A DNA stretch of 64,000 nucleotides. Source: Nymphaea colorata (lineage: Eukaryota; Streptophyta; Magnoliopsida; Nymphaeales; Nymphaeaceae). The position numbers and the translations under genes are program-made. The notes below the pieces were generated by a model. The model saw only the letters and a program-made list of their open reading frames with translations. It was not told the origin of the DNA and did no database searches. The DNA lies in the NCBI RefSeq assembly GCF_008831285.2, contig NC_045151.1, forward strand, positions 3,033,544 to 3,097,543, written 5' to 3'. Below are positions 10,216-22,246 of this stretch, piece by piece. Numbering within the stretch: position 1 is the first letter of the stretch; each line of letters begins with the position of its first letter.

Positions 10216-12153
10216 ATGGTCATATTGAGGTGCATTCCTGACCTCCATTGCTTCCCTCCCCAGAGCTCCTGGTTTCCCACAATCTCTGCGCTTGATTGTA
10301 TTGGTAAATATGTTTTGGGGAGGAGACTTTTGCATGACCACCCAATTATAGCACTTGTAGACTCATGTAAGCACCCCGGTGAGGTCGTAAAACTCCATGC
10401 TCACGCCATTGTTTCAGGCCTAATCCAAGACACTTTCGCCGCCAGCAGGATTGTCAGTTTATACATCAATTCAGAATCTGGGGATCTCCGTCAATGCCGT
10501 CGCGTCTTCGATAGCATCAATAGCCGAGATGTATATACATGGAACCTGATTATCAGAGCTCACGTGGAACAGAGCTCACCGGAGTCCGCTGTCCAATTGT
10601 ACTTCGAAATGGTCGGGGATTCTCTCAGTCCGAATACTTATACTTTTGCTCTCTTAGTAAAAGGTTGCATCTTGAGCCGCCGGATCGATCTTGGGGAGTT
10701 GGTCCACGGCCAGATCCTCAAGAATGGTGCAGAAAATGTGACCATTGTGCAGAATTCTTTGATGCAGATGTATTGCACTGTTGATCGAGTCGAAGATGCT
10801 TATCGGCTTTTCATGGATTGCCCATGCACCGATGTGATATCCTGGAATACACTGATAGGTGGGTATTCGAGGATTGGCGAGGTGGAGAGGGCGCACCAAC
10901 TGTTTGAGAAGATGCCCGAGAAGAATCTAATCTCTTGGAGCGCAATGATTGATGGGTATGTTAAAAACGGCAGATTCATGGAGGGCTTGGATTTGTTTAG
11001 GGAGATGCAATTCATGGGCGTGAGGCCTGATCGAGTGACTCTTGCAAGTGTCCTTTGTGCTTGTGCTAACTTGGGTGCCTTGGATCAAGGGAAATGGGTG
11101 CACAATTATATTCAGAAGAGTAGAATGGGATTCAATCTGATACTTGGTACGGCATTGGTAGACATGTATGCTAAATGTGGCTGGATAGACACTGCTTATG
11201 AATTGTTTAATGAAATGAGGGAGAAGGATGTAGTTCTGTGGAATGCCATGATTGGGGGATTGGCAATTCATGGTCATGGAAGGAAGGCATTGGAACTCTT
11301 CACGAGGATGAGAAGTTCCAGTGTGACGCCAAACGAGATGACCTTCATGAACATTTTATGTGCCTGTAACCATGCTGGTTTGGTCGATGAGGGTAAAAAG
11401 TACTTTGACTGTATGCAGAACAAGTACGCAATTGAACCAAGAATCGAACACTACGGATGCTTGGCCGACATGCTAGGCCGAGCAGGGTGCCTTGAGGAGG
11501 CTGAAGAAGTCATAAGAGACATGCCTATGAAGGCACAAGCTTCACATTGGGGTGCTCTAATGGCTGCTTGTAGAACACACAACAATACTGAGGTAGGCGA
11601 ACGAGTTGGTAAACATCTGATTGAGTTAGAACCAGAAGATGGGGGACGATACATTGTCTTATCAAATGCTTACGCTGCAGCAGGCAGATGGAAAGATGCT
11701 TATGACGTCAGACGACTAATGCAAGAGAGAGGAGTGAGAAAAGATCCAGGGTGTAGCTTCGTTGAGTGGAACGGGGCCATTCATGAATTCATTGCAGGTG
11801 ATAAGGAGCACCCAGATACAATAGCCATATATAAGATGTTGGACTATGTGGAACTCAAGCTGAAGGATGCTGGATACGTTCCAGATACATCTCAAGTGTT
11901 GATTGATATAGATGATGAAGAGAGAGAGTTGGTGCTCTCACACCACAGTGAGAAGCTGGCCGTTGCATTTGGAATGATTAGAATAGCTCCGAATATTCCA
12001 ATTCGTGTTGTCAAGAATCTCAGGATCTGCAGAGACTGTCATTCCGTTATCAAGTTCATCTCCAAGGTATTTGATCGCAAGATAATTGTGAGGGACAAGA
12101 ATCGGTTTCACACTTTTGAGAACGGGTCATGCTCATGCATGGGTTACTGGTGA
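10216..12153 (+). CDS. PLS-class pentatricopeptide repeat protein with DYW-type deaminase domain
   Basis: A 645-aa intronless gene. PPR motifs run from about residue 55 to 470, with typical phrases WNTLIGGYSRIGE, WSAMIDGYVKNG and ALVDMYAKCG. E/E+ motifs follow, then a C-terminal DYW domain from about 520. In that domain the deaminase signature H577-S-E579 and the zinc motif C605-R-D-C608 are present, with a second metal motif (HTF...CSC) near the end. Proteins of this class bind organelle transcripts, and the DYW domain is the cytidine deaminase for C-to-U editing in chloroplasts or mitochondria. The last three residues are GYW rather than DYW. The first 50 residues are plausible as an organelle targeting peptide, but I cannot say which organelle or editing site. 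The ATG at 10216 is the first in the frame. The gene lies 285 bp from the inverted LTR fragment, so its promoter space is short. Confidence 0.92.
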   Translation: MVILRCIPDLHCFPPQSSWFPTISALDCIGKYVLGRRLLHDHPIIALVDSCKHPGEVVKLHAHAIVSGLIQDTFAASRIVSLYINSESGDLRQCRRVFDSINSRDVYTWNLIIRAHVEQSSPESAVQLYFEMVGDSLSPNTYTFALLVKGCILSRRIDLGELVHGQILKNGAENVTIVQNSLMQMYCTVDRVEDAYRLFMDCPCTDVISWNTLIGGYSRIGEVERAHQLFEKMPEKNLISWSAMIDGYVKNGRFMEGLDLFREMQFMGVRPDRVTLASVLCACANLGALDQGKWVHNYIQKSRMGFNLILGTALVDMYAKCGWIDTAYELFNEMREKDVVLWNAMIGGLAIHGHGRKALELFTRMRSSSVTPNEMTFMNILCACNHAGLVDEGKKYFDCMQNKYAIEPRIEHYGCLADMLGRAGCLEEAEEVIRDMPMKAQASHWGALMAACRTHNNTEVGERVGKHLIELEPEDGGRYIVLSNAYAAAGRWKDAYDVRRLMQERGVRKDPGCSFVEWNGAIHEFIAGDKEHPDTIAIYKMLDYVELKLKDAGYVPDTSQVLIDIDDEERELVLSHHSEKLAVAFGMIRIAPNIPIRVVKNLRICRDCHSVIKFISKVFDRKIIVRDKNRFHTFENGSCSCMGYW

Positions 12154-12444
12154 AAGTGGATAACTCGTCGTTGTTCCGTAGAGCAGCTGGAGTTGAATGC
12201 TGAGCATGGACAGATGGTATAAGATAAAAGCTGCTCAAATTAAGAAGTTACGGCAATGTTAATCAGAAAATTGAATCAACATCCTCTGCTTGATTACGTA
12301 TCAGAAACTGACGACCGTGGACTTATTGGCTTTGGATGGCCGATGTCAAATCCAATGGTGGATCAGGCTCGAGAAAGATGTTGGTTGTACTGCTAAAGCG
12401 AATTTGACTTTGGATTTTGTAAGCCACCACCCCTAGCCTCCCCA

Positions 12445-12830
12445 GTTGCATTTGGAATGATTGAAATACCTCCGAAAATTTCAGTCCTGGCTGTCGAGAA
12501 CCTCAGGGTATGCAGAGACTCATTCTGTGATTTTCTCCAAGGTCTTCGATCGCCAGATAATTGTGAGGGACAACTTTGACATCGTATCATGCTCACGAAT
12601 GGATTACTGGTGAAAGTGGACAGGTTGTGGTTATTCCATAGAGCAGCAGGAGTTGAACGCGAGCAGAGTATGGACAGAGAGCATTAGCATACAAATTGCT
12701 CAAATTAAGAAGATTAGTCAATGATTTCATCAGAAAACTACATCAACGTCCTCTGCTTGTTTATGTTTGAGAAAGTATAAGACCGCGGACTGAGCTGCTA
12801 AAGCGAATTTGACGTCGGATTTTGTTTCCG
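12445..12830 (+). pseudogene. Decayed tandem duplicate of the PPR gene 3' end
   Basis: From GTTGCATTTGGAATGATT at 12445 the sequence repeats the gene from 11962, through the CxxC region and the stop codon (12611-12613), and then about 200 bp of 3' flank (shared TGCTAAAGCGAATTTGAC at about 12393 and 12796). Small deletions break the frame: the second Cys of CxxC is lost and the HTFENG segment is missing. Its terminal codons still read Met-Asp-Tyr-Trp-stop. With no start and a broken frame it is a fragment, not a gene. Confidence 0.85.
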
Positions 12831-14334
12831 CCAGGCCTCCACTGCCAGTCTTTTCAAAGACATCCCACAACATTACAACGGGGAAGAGATGATTAGCATA
12901 GACCCGACGCAAGGATGTGATGCATTGTAGGCCCTGCACGCCACTGTCAGTAAAAATCAAACTCAGTAAAAAGTCAAACTGGACGTTCCGTTATTGATGC
13001 CACAACAGTCGACTGTTCAAAAATCAAAATCCTATTGCGAAATTTATTTATATAGTATTCTAGAACAGCAAGCTACGAAAAGCAGAGTTACCAATGGAAG
13101 TTCGATTTTATTAAAATGGGATTTTCTGTTTAGTTTTTCTAATTCTACAAAGGGATCAAATCCCACAGAGGCCACTGTCATACTCTGCAAACAAAACACT
13201 AAGTGCAGCACCATCCTCATCATCATCTATGGCTGCCGCCAACCTATGTTATCATAAAACACTACGGAAATGATCCAATATACCCATTTCATACATTTCG
13301 ACGATGGATCAGTCATCATCTCTTAAGCCTGGTTTGAAGATGCTTGGGGCTGATATGCTCATTCGGTGGCCACCAATGTGGGAGTACTCAAAGCTTCAGT
13401 AACATTTATTTTGAAAGCCGAAAGTTGGAAAGGTAAATCAATTTTATGATTCCAAGGTGCAACCGACTGATGGATAAAAGATGAACCAGACAAATCAGCA
13501 GCGGAACGAGAAATTTTTTTACTGATCATCAATTCAAAAATTTGACCCGCAAATGGATAGTAAACTGATTTAGGGGACATCATACATACATAAGCAAATG
13601 ATTGAGCAGCACCAATATAAATAACAGTTGGAAATTACCAATATGCAATTATGTAGATTTTGTGTGACTGTTCAGGCAACTGACACACAAGCTCACATGG
13701 CTCATGAGCCATGTTGATCAGCTGCTTCGCAAAATGCTTACCCACCTTCTTTAGATGCCAATTTCTCTCATTCGATGCCATTTTCTATGAGAGACATTTC
13801 CGGATCTTAATATAGTGTTGTTTCTACTTGTTCACCACCTTGCGCCTCACAAAAGCTAATCCGTTATTACTATTTTGAAAATACCCTTTAAATAGTTACC
13901 GAGTATACCATTCACAATTAAACGCTAAGTATAGTCCATTATAGAGTGGTGCCTTGACAAGCTCAATGAAATAAATATACAAGATGTTGAAGCTGTTGAA
14001 ATAGCACCCAAAAGAAAATTATGCATCTACCTCCAAAAGGGAGGCCACCCTTTCACATCCACAATTCCTCGAAGACACTGGTCGGGTCAAATAGCTGGAC
14101 GATAAATTAGATATATGGGTAAATGCACGGTTAGGTTCATGGAAGCCTCACGCTCATGAGAGTCCGTCTTAGTTGTATTGACCACAGGAGACAAATGCTA
14201 ATAACAGAACCAGTCCAACAGTATGTGTTCCTCATCGTGGTCGTATGACATCAACGAAAGAAGATAGCACATTGCAATAGACGACAAACGAATCTCAGAC
14301 TCTCAAGAACGAATATGTGCCACCAGTTCAGCCT
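12831..14334. other. Intergenic DNA, no gene seen
   Basis: AT-rich sequence with only short frames (for example 12994-13257 and 13359-13583) that lack family resemblance or consistent codon use. The region probably includes the 3' untranslated end of the minus-strand TIM14 gene just to its right. No repeat termini recognised. Confidence 0.5.
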
Positions 14335-14806
14335 CTAGAAGGCAGATCCAGAACTCCTCGTTTTACCACTTAGAAGATCCTTTGCCTCGTTTATTTTGGA
14401 AGCCATATAATGGCTCCCACCGCCATCTGGGTGATTTGCAACCATGACTCTTCTGTGTGCCTCTTTAATCCTCTCAATTTCAGCGTGTTCCCTGCAGAGT
14501 AATAGCACAAAAGAGATATCAACGACATTAGTGAAGCAATCCAATATATCAACCACAAAACAAGGAGATCAAGAGCATGAATGAAACAACAAAACAGAAA
14601 GGAGAAAAGACAATCCAATAAATGAGCACCAACCTCACTCCAAGGATCAATGCAGCTTCTCTTCTATTCATAACAGGTTTAAATCCACCTTCATAGAATT
14701 GCCGCATGCAAGAAGGGCGCACTTTGTAAGCATTATAAGCTCGGATCAAATATTTACCACCCAAAGCAGCAGCTGCTACTGACAATCCAGTAACTAGAGG
14801 AGTTGC
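14335..14806 (-). CDS. TIM14: TIM14/PAM18 J-like mitochondrial import motor subunit (last two exons)
   Basis: Two exons were traced: 14634-14806 and 14335-14491. The spliced frame begins [20 protein letters not shown], a single N-terminal membrane segment, followed by [21 protein letters not shown] and a short J domain with the HPD motif ([10 protein letters not shown]) and INEAKDLL, ending SGSAF. Family proteins sit in the mitochondrial inner membrane and stimulate mtHsp70 in the presequence translocase motor. Residues from here on total 109; family members are about 112 aa, so only the start Met and perhaps one or two residues are missing. In relatives the first exon can be just the initiator codon. 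I could not identify the exon here: several ATG-GT sites exist upstream (for example about 16225 and 17170) and none stands out. A large first intron in 14807-18300 is therefore inferred. Confidence 0.85.
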
Positions 14807-16124
14807 CTAACATAAAAAAACTTTTGTTAATCAACAACAGAAGGATATTTGATGGAAGAAACCTTGCATGGAAATTATGCAACCGTATTCTGGACATTCT
14901 AAAAGAATCACTCAATCCAAATGAGGGTTGGTACATCACATTTCACATTTTAACTAAGAAAAAGCACAAAATGTGGTCAGATGTGGCACTTCTTTTAGAA
15001 AATGTACGGTTTTGTTTCATTAGTTACCACATGCCAGACTGGTGAATAAAGTGTTTTCCACATTCCACAGACATAACGATACTTGTATCCATTGATAAAG
15101 CCATCCCTGCCTTCCACCCAACCATTTCAATTTACCTTTTGAGGTCAAATTTGTTTATGGAAACATTGGCCACCCAATGTAACAAAATCAGTACCCTAAT
15201 GAGACAACTGACTCATGTCGAACAAACACAAGTAAATTACAAATAATATAAGCCCACCTTGCTAGCAAGATAGCCATGGTTAGCTGCTTATGGTTAAAAT
15301 AACAAAAAAACGATTTTGTCTTGACAGTGCAATGCCATGGATAGATTTTTTCAATCACAATTAGGAAAGGACAGATTTGTCAATTGCCTAGAATCAGGGA
15401 ACCAATTTTCTTTGAATCTTTGGAAAAAAACAATAAAAAAATCAATTACCATCCATGTACTCAACCAATTATTATGTTTGGTCACATGGTTCATTCTAGT
15501 CCATCTACAACTGATTGCAAAGTAGCTGCTTATGTGCTTGATAACTAGGAATGGAAATGGGACAATATGAGGCCAATGTGCACCCCTATCCATAGAAAAT
15601 GACAATATGGGACTAGGAGCCTAGGAAACCAATACCTGTACAGGTACCAAATTGGCTCCATTCATGTCAGGCCAACTCACTTTTTTAGCTTTACATGGTA
15701 ATATGCCAAATCAAGTCCAGGTTTGGGTCCTGAACACAAACCATGAAACCCCTGTAATTCTTCGAAAGGCATACCTTTTCAGGAAGAAACCTGAAAGTGA
15801 AATGCTACTAAACAAATCATGTTCATCCTTTCACCTAGGATCTATCATATTGGCATGAATTGCAAAGTTTTGAACCCATTCTGGCATCACATTGAGTGGA
15901 TTTCAGCTCAGATTCAGGCATTATGCTCATTCTTGGATTAAGCTTCAATTTGAGCTAATACGGTTTTAACTCTCAATTCAAGTCCTCTAAAGCACATCAA
16001 GTCACCTACAAATCTACTTTGAACTGAGTCCAGCGCCACCCTACTATTCACATATAAAGTAAACTCCTTTTTGAAATCAATAGCCACATGGACATAGTAC
16101 ATAACATTATCAGATAACATTAAA

Positions 16125-16173
<49 letters not shown>

Positions 16174-17690
16174 GACCACAAAGGAACAAGAAGAAAAATA
16201 TGTCAAGCAGAGACAGCATTACCATCTAATACAGTCTTTGTCTGCAGTTACCAGAAATTGAGGATTAATCAATCACCATCTTGCCTCTGGCATGAAAGAA
16301 GGAAAATAGTTTCAATGAACTGTAACATCAATAAATTCAAAATATCAAGGAAATGTTACCAATGGATGAAAGAAAACATGTAAACCAGATGCAGCCTAGT
16401 ATACAATTAATGTTTGTTCATAATGAAAACTAATCATTTTCAATATCCTCTATTAGCAGAGAATGAAGATTAATCAATTGCAATTTCTTCCCTAGTAATA
16501 CCATGAAAATGTTTTTGATGATAGCATTCCCCTCATTTTTCTACAGAAACAGCCCATTTAAAACACACGGACTAATACCAACAGAACTACGGATGCAGAA
16601 AGGAGGCTGAAGACATCGAAAACTAACTGAAAACTTTATGCTTGAAAAAGTGCTACAAATAGATAGTAACTCCCTCACCTGGAGGTCTCAGTTAAGATTT
16701 GATTACACATTCATCTACATTACCACCAACTCAAATGGTGTTCAGTCAAACAGCATGCTGTATGAAAAGCTCATTAGGTATCAATCCATGGTCCGCTGTT
16801 TATCTATTCATTTTGTTCAAGCAGCAGTGCTGTTCTGATATCCACTTCACTGACTATGAATCAGCAGTACACCCTGCTTAACGAAGTTTGGGACAGACCC
16901 GACACGGACACGAGATCACCTGGTCAATTTCTCATCTCTAATTTTATAATAAAAATTAATTCCCTGTGGCTTAACTTCCCAAAAGATTTCAATGAAGGAA
17001 GATTCAGCCTAGACATATTATCTAGCCCAGCTAGTCTTACATTCATCAGTCATCAGATTAATTATCCACCTATTCGTCTGCACCAACCTTTACCAGAATC
17101 AACTGCAGACTCGGACAGCAATTCACGTATAAGCATGGCAGGTACACAGGTGGCCTATCTGGAGAACCATCGGGTCACCATTCTCCAGGAAACACCTAAT
17201 TAGGCTACATTAACATAGACTGCTATAGCTTAAAACCTCATTATAATCAACGGAACAAGAGAACCGACCCAAATCAAATTGGGAAGAACAAAATGAATTC
17301 TAGCTTCCTCAAATTTAAAAATATAAATAGGTTTCCTCATGTACTTCCGTTGGTTTTGTAACAATCTTATTGGCTAACCTGGGCCTATCTTCTTACTCTT
17401 AGGACCCTCTATGTGATCAACAGTTTTTTTCTTTGTTTCTTTCTTTTGTGTAAGTTAAAGCTAGCAAACCACATACTTATTCAGGCAATAACCTATGGTG
17501 GGGGTTTATCTTGTTGGCATTGATATCAATCTCTTTAGGACAATCTTCATTTTTTCCTACTTGTTCTCTTCGTCCTTCTCGTGTGTATGACTTCCATCTA
17601 GACCACACTTAAGCGGACTACAAATATATTTCTCGACTCTGTTTCTCCCAGTCATTCACAAAACCTCTGCCAACACTAAAAAGCCAAGAA
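14807..17690. other. Probable long first intron or 5' region of TIM14
   Basis: AT-rich sequence with no credible coding exon on either strand. The start codon exon of TIM14 must lie here or slightly beyond. It contains a long TA microsatellite at 16127-16171. Confidence 0.4.
16127..16171. repeat. (TA)n microsatellite
   Basis: About 22 uninterrupted TA units. Such tracts are unstable and prone to cruciform formation; no function is implied. Confidence 0.95.
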
Positions 17691-17696
17691 CGAAAA

Positions 17697-17962
17697 CCGA
17701 GGAATAATTACTTAACCCCAGTCTAACGAATGATCAAAAAGGATTACATAAGAAGAAATGAAAGAAAGAAAAACTACCCAACAAGTTGCTAACCTCAGAG
17801 AGAGAAAGAGAGAGAGAGGGAGGTTCTTCCTGTGCAGCAACCGAGGAACAAATACTTGATACCAGTCTAATGACTGAACAAAAAGGCCTAAAAGGAGGAA
17901 ATGAAAGAAAAATGAAAGAAAGAAAAACAGTCAAATGATAGGCTACCCAACAAATTGCTAAC
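17697..17962. repeat. Imperfect tandem duplication of about 100-120 bp
   Basis: 17697-17795 and 17841-17962 share a common order: GAGGAATAATTACTTAACC versus GAGGAACAAATACTTGATACC, then CAGTCTAA, an A/G-rich GAAATGAAAGAAAG tract, and CTACCCAACAAGTTGCTAAC versus CTACCCAACAAATTGCTAAC. A GAGAGA-rich spacer separates them. Confidence 0.7.
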
Positions 17963-18404
17963 ATGAGAGAGATAGATTCCTTTGCAACAAGTCAGCAACA
18001 CATGGCAGTTTTTTTTCTTTTCTTTTTGGACAAGAAACAAAGCTTTGGCGCAACGAAACTTCCAGGCTTCCAGCCACCGCCTACCGAGCAGTCTCGGTCC
18101 GGATCCCCCAAGGAGGTTTTAATCCGAACTGGAGACATCTTAGATCTACTACAGACCACGTGGCTTCGCGGCTGGGTAAGATCCCTCCGTTTCACATGGA
18201 CCGGATCCAAAATAGTACTATTTTGACAACTGTAGCCAACATTTGTGACCTTTCCTCCAGTTCATTTAATAGGTGTATAACGCATCAGTCCCGCCTTGCC
18301 GTGATCGGAAAAATCTTGCTCTTAAAGACATATTTTCGTCCCTTGCTTACATTCAACGTGGTTAACAGCTTGCTACAATCACGTATTTAAGAAAACTGGC
18401 CTAC

Positions 18405-18760
18405 GGTAGTATGAAAGAGTCTTCGGACCTCACTCCGAGTGGTGGGGTGACCTTTTGCTCACTGAAGTTGTTTCATTTTAATGGTTACTGAAGTTGCCTT
18501 AAGGGGTGTAACTTAGCTTATCAAACATTATCAAACAGATTGGTGCGTAAAAGGCATGTCACTTATTTGATTCATGTGGATGCTATTTTCCTAGACCATA
18601 AAAGGTGGAATCGCGACACTCAAACTGAAGGATATACCATATCTCATTTGAGTCCCAACGCAGCTCAAGACCCCGGAGAGAGGGAGGGGAATGAAAGAGT
18701 CTTCGGGCCTCACTCCGGGTGGTGGGGTGACCTTTTGCTCACTTGGATTGGTCACTGAAG
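18405..18760 (+). repeat. Two SINE-like 3' tails in direct order
   Basis: The phrase GTGGTGGGGTGACCTTTTGCTCAC occurs in both 18437-18465 and 18718-18743, preceded each time by ATGAAAGAGTCTTCGG and CCTCACTCCG. The same ending (ACCTTCTGCTCACC) closes the tRNA-derived SINE at 58.4 kb. These look like 3' parts of two related SINE copies. I see no clear box A/B head for either, so they may be truncated. Confidence 0.5.
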
Positions 18761-19518
18761 TTAGAGTGTTCTTCCTATAACACCTCCCAACTGAACCCAC
18801 CTCCTAATCCGTCCTCCAAGCCGACGTTTGAAATTTGATCCAATACTTCATCTAATATAGGTTCGTTTACAAATCCAAGTAAATGGATTCAGATCGATCA
18901 ATCCTTCGATTCAAAGCCAAACCGTATATCCTCAATTTTACAATGTGACCGGGCCTTTTTTTGTTTTCCATTTCAGTATAATGAGGACCAACTTTTCATA
19001 AAGCACAGAATCATCGATAGACTGGAAAGCAGAGTACGCATTATGAACTTAGCATTGCAGTCACTTGACTCTCAAAATTAAGTCGCCTAAACGAGTCGAA
19101 CGGACCAGCAGTGTCCATCTCCCGCAGCTGACCTTTCATAAAGCACAGAATCATCAAAAGCACGCTTGAGCTTTGTTTGTCGAACCAGCAGCCTGTTAAG
19201 CGCAAACTGATTCACGTAAAAAGGCCCCAAAAAAAAAAGTTCATACTATTTTTCTTTGAAATAGTTTCTCAAGCATCGAGAGGGCAACCAATGCTAGGTG
19301 AATGCTGAAGTTCTCAGTATATTCTTTGGAACTCCAAGAACGTAGTGGAGATCTCTAGCCTTAGATTTGGAAAGAAATAATGTCATTTTGATGTACAAAT
19401 AGAATTTCAGGATAAAAAAATTTCAGATGTTGAGCTTTGAAACATTCATTTCTAGTCTTGAAGTTGTTGCTCATGAAAATCTCATGACTGGATACAGTCA
19501 TCAAACAAGTTTCGCTGC
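18761..19518. other. Intergenic DNA, no gene seen
   Basis: Unremarkable AT-rich sequence. The phrase CTTTCATAAAGCACAGAATCATC recurs at 18989 and 19134, a small direct duplication. No coding exon supported. Confidence 0.4.
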
Positions 19519-19740
19519 TCACTCGCCCCGGAACAAGTTATCAATAAATTTCGCAACACAAGCTGTGAAAAATATAGCCAGAAGTACACCTATGAACCAA
19601 GTCAACTCGCACATATTCTTATTGCCCTCAAAGAAAGCAAATTTTCCAAGGGTAACATGATAAGCAAAGAAGCACATCAAGTGGTTCACTAAAAATGGAA
19701 TCCATACAATGAGGTGAAGAATCTGGCAAGCCAAACACAA
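19519..19740 (-). other. Possible orphan terminal exon of a membrane protein
   Basis: On the minus strand, after a possible acceptor (GGCTTGCCAG) near 19722, an open frame of about 66 codons reads ILHLIVWIPFLVNHLMCFF... and ...MCELTWFIGVLLAIFFTACV..., ending FRGE-stop. It contains two strongly hydrophobic segments separated by a charged loop with GNKNMCE, and its codon use looks like coding DNA. It lies only about 80 bp beyond the SWAP70 stop on the same strand, and no upstream exons for a separate gene are visible. It could be an alternative last exon, a retrocopy fragment or a remnant. I do not recognise the family. Confidence 0.3.
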
Positions 19741-19820
19741 AGAAGGCTCATTGACCTAGAAGGCCAAACAACCCACAGATGTGATTATAGTTAGAAAGTT
19801 GTCAATGGCTTTACAAAAAA

Positions 19821-22213
19821 TCATGGTTGAGATGAACCACCACTCGGATCATTCACTGGAGGACCGACGACTGGAATATCCATGCTGTTTCCTTCTGCTT
19901 CAGGGGAGATTTCCCTGACATCAGCAATCCTTGCACCTCCTACCTGAAAATCACTCCATTCAGTTTCGCCAACTGCCGGAAAGTTGACTTCTTCCACTGC
20001 CACCGCGATTGACTTTGAGACACTCAAACAAGCTTTGTCCACATTGCTCTCCAACGAGTCTACATGCTTTGTCAGTGGAGGGGTGGTGTCAGCATTTGAG
20101 CATGATTCTGTTTTCTCTTCAAAGACATGCGCCACATTGCTTGGTTGTCTGCAGAGAGAAATCTTCGATAAATAAACCTAATGGAGCACTAACGAGATAA
20201 TGGGTGACATGTATATAGACCTTAATCAGATCCTCTAACAAATCTGACTCCCACAGCATTGTGGTTAGCTAATGGCAAAAATGCAAGAATGTCTGCCAAT
20301 CACTGCACGTCAATCCTACAACTAAAATACTCAAGAAAAGCTGCATGAATGTGGGAGATGTCTATAATAGATTAACATAAACAAAATTGAAACCTAATGC
20401 TGGAGCTACAGAAGGAATGCCTGGTCATCCTTTTATATTGCAAAATCACAGGACCAAAAGAGATATAGAAGCTATAGCTGCCAAATGCTATGTATTATAC
20501 TGGGGCACTGTTGGGTTACTGTATAAGGATTAAAAAATCTTTCCATCACAGTATCAAGCTTAACATCGGATATTAAATTTTGAACCTAATGTGACAGACA
20601 TATGCAGGGACTTTTATTAAATTAAAAAACTCAGCTAGCATGATACTCCTGACACTGCTATAGCTTTCTCATGCTCCAGAATAATCTGAAGAAAATAAAA
20701 TAAGCTCTGGCATATGAACACATTAGCTAAAAGTGTAACCATAAACTGGACGTCTAAAATTAGGTAATCTCATTATCCCATTGTATTTTGTTTGTGGAAA
20801 TGTAGAGGTCTATAGGGCTTCACATTATGTCTAGGTTGTGACATGACAAACACACTATTATTCTTGTGAAACTGACCGGATAGTCTAGTTTCCTCCATAG
20901 AAAGTTCTCCCAGAGCTTCTTGAATGGTGGGTGGTCTGTCTCTGAAAAAGAATTGCTTTAGCACCATCAAGTTCAAGTCAAAGACTATTCACAAGCTTGA
21001 AAAGTTTATCTTCTTCAAGCTGTGGTCTTCTAAGAGATAAATTCAACGTCCATTTTAGCTCACACAATAAGTTAATCCCAAGGTTGCAATATCTCACCAT
21101 AGAATTTTTTAATAGTTTTTTCTCAGTGCTGGCCCAACATAATACTCTTTTTTGTAAGTTGGGTTTGTGGGCAGCATCTTTCAAGGTAAAAGTATCCGTT
21201 ATATAATTCCATGCTTTAGGCTAACTGAAAATTGGATATTTATGCTCAAGTTGTTGAATCAACTCCAGCTTGAAGCCAATGAATGGCTTTATGATTCCCA
21301 CATTTCCATGCTATCCACTTCTTATTATATTCACTATGAACCTTTTCTTTCTCATTTTCAGTCAATTCTACCTCTTTTCCATCTACTTTCTTTGTAAGAA
21401 AAAATTGAGGTTCTTCTTTGGTACCAGCAATATAACCCCAAAGATCTCTTCCCTAAAAAATATGTTCCATGGACGAGGCTCATGTTCCATAGTTAGAGGA
21501 CATAAGTTGGGAATGGTTGATAAAACCAAATTCTTTGTCTTCCATTATGATTAACAAGGGATAAGGAAGAGAATTCACACCTTAAAGGAAGATGCAGGTC
21601 TATTTTTTCATGATGAAATATCAATATGCTGAATTCAGTGTTCAGCACAAACCAGAGATTAACGGCAGCAGCAAGTTATCTTCAAGAAAAACAGCCACCC
21701 CACAGTCACTAATGCACTTGCTGATCTGCAGCAGTACTTACGCTTCAGAAAAACTGCACTATGTAATAACAGAAATTTCCTTGCACAGATGGCAAGCAGT
21801 CTTGATTCAGCATGAAGATAGAACTCTAAGAAGGCACCAGCTTGGTTATCAAATGATAAACAGATCCACGAGCCTAACCTTGGCTGTAATACCATGTAAT
21901 GAAATCGCACAGTGTGTCAAAAATAGACTCAGGTCAAATTCTCAACACTTGGTGGTCAGAAAGTAAAATCTGAATAAGAATCTAAATTAAATGCACTCAA
22001 GAATACAAAGAATACAGGCTGGGATCAAATCCCATACAAGAAGCTACGACAAGAAATGAAGAAGTTTTCTTATTTAAAGAAGACTGTGACTGTGCTAGAC
22101 ATTGGGCCAGTCCCAATGGCTAGAAATCTAGCAGTTGGAGCTGTCCAATGTCTGGCACAGTGCTGCTTTCAGGAGCACAAAAAATAAAAAAATATTACAC
22201 CAAACAAAACATA

Positions 22214-22246
<33 letters not shown>

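Noticed and set aside
16127..16171. A transposon terminus or CRISPR-like repeat at the TA tract
   Set aside because: It is a plain dinucleotide repeat with no spacers, flanking duplication or inverted ends.
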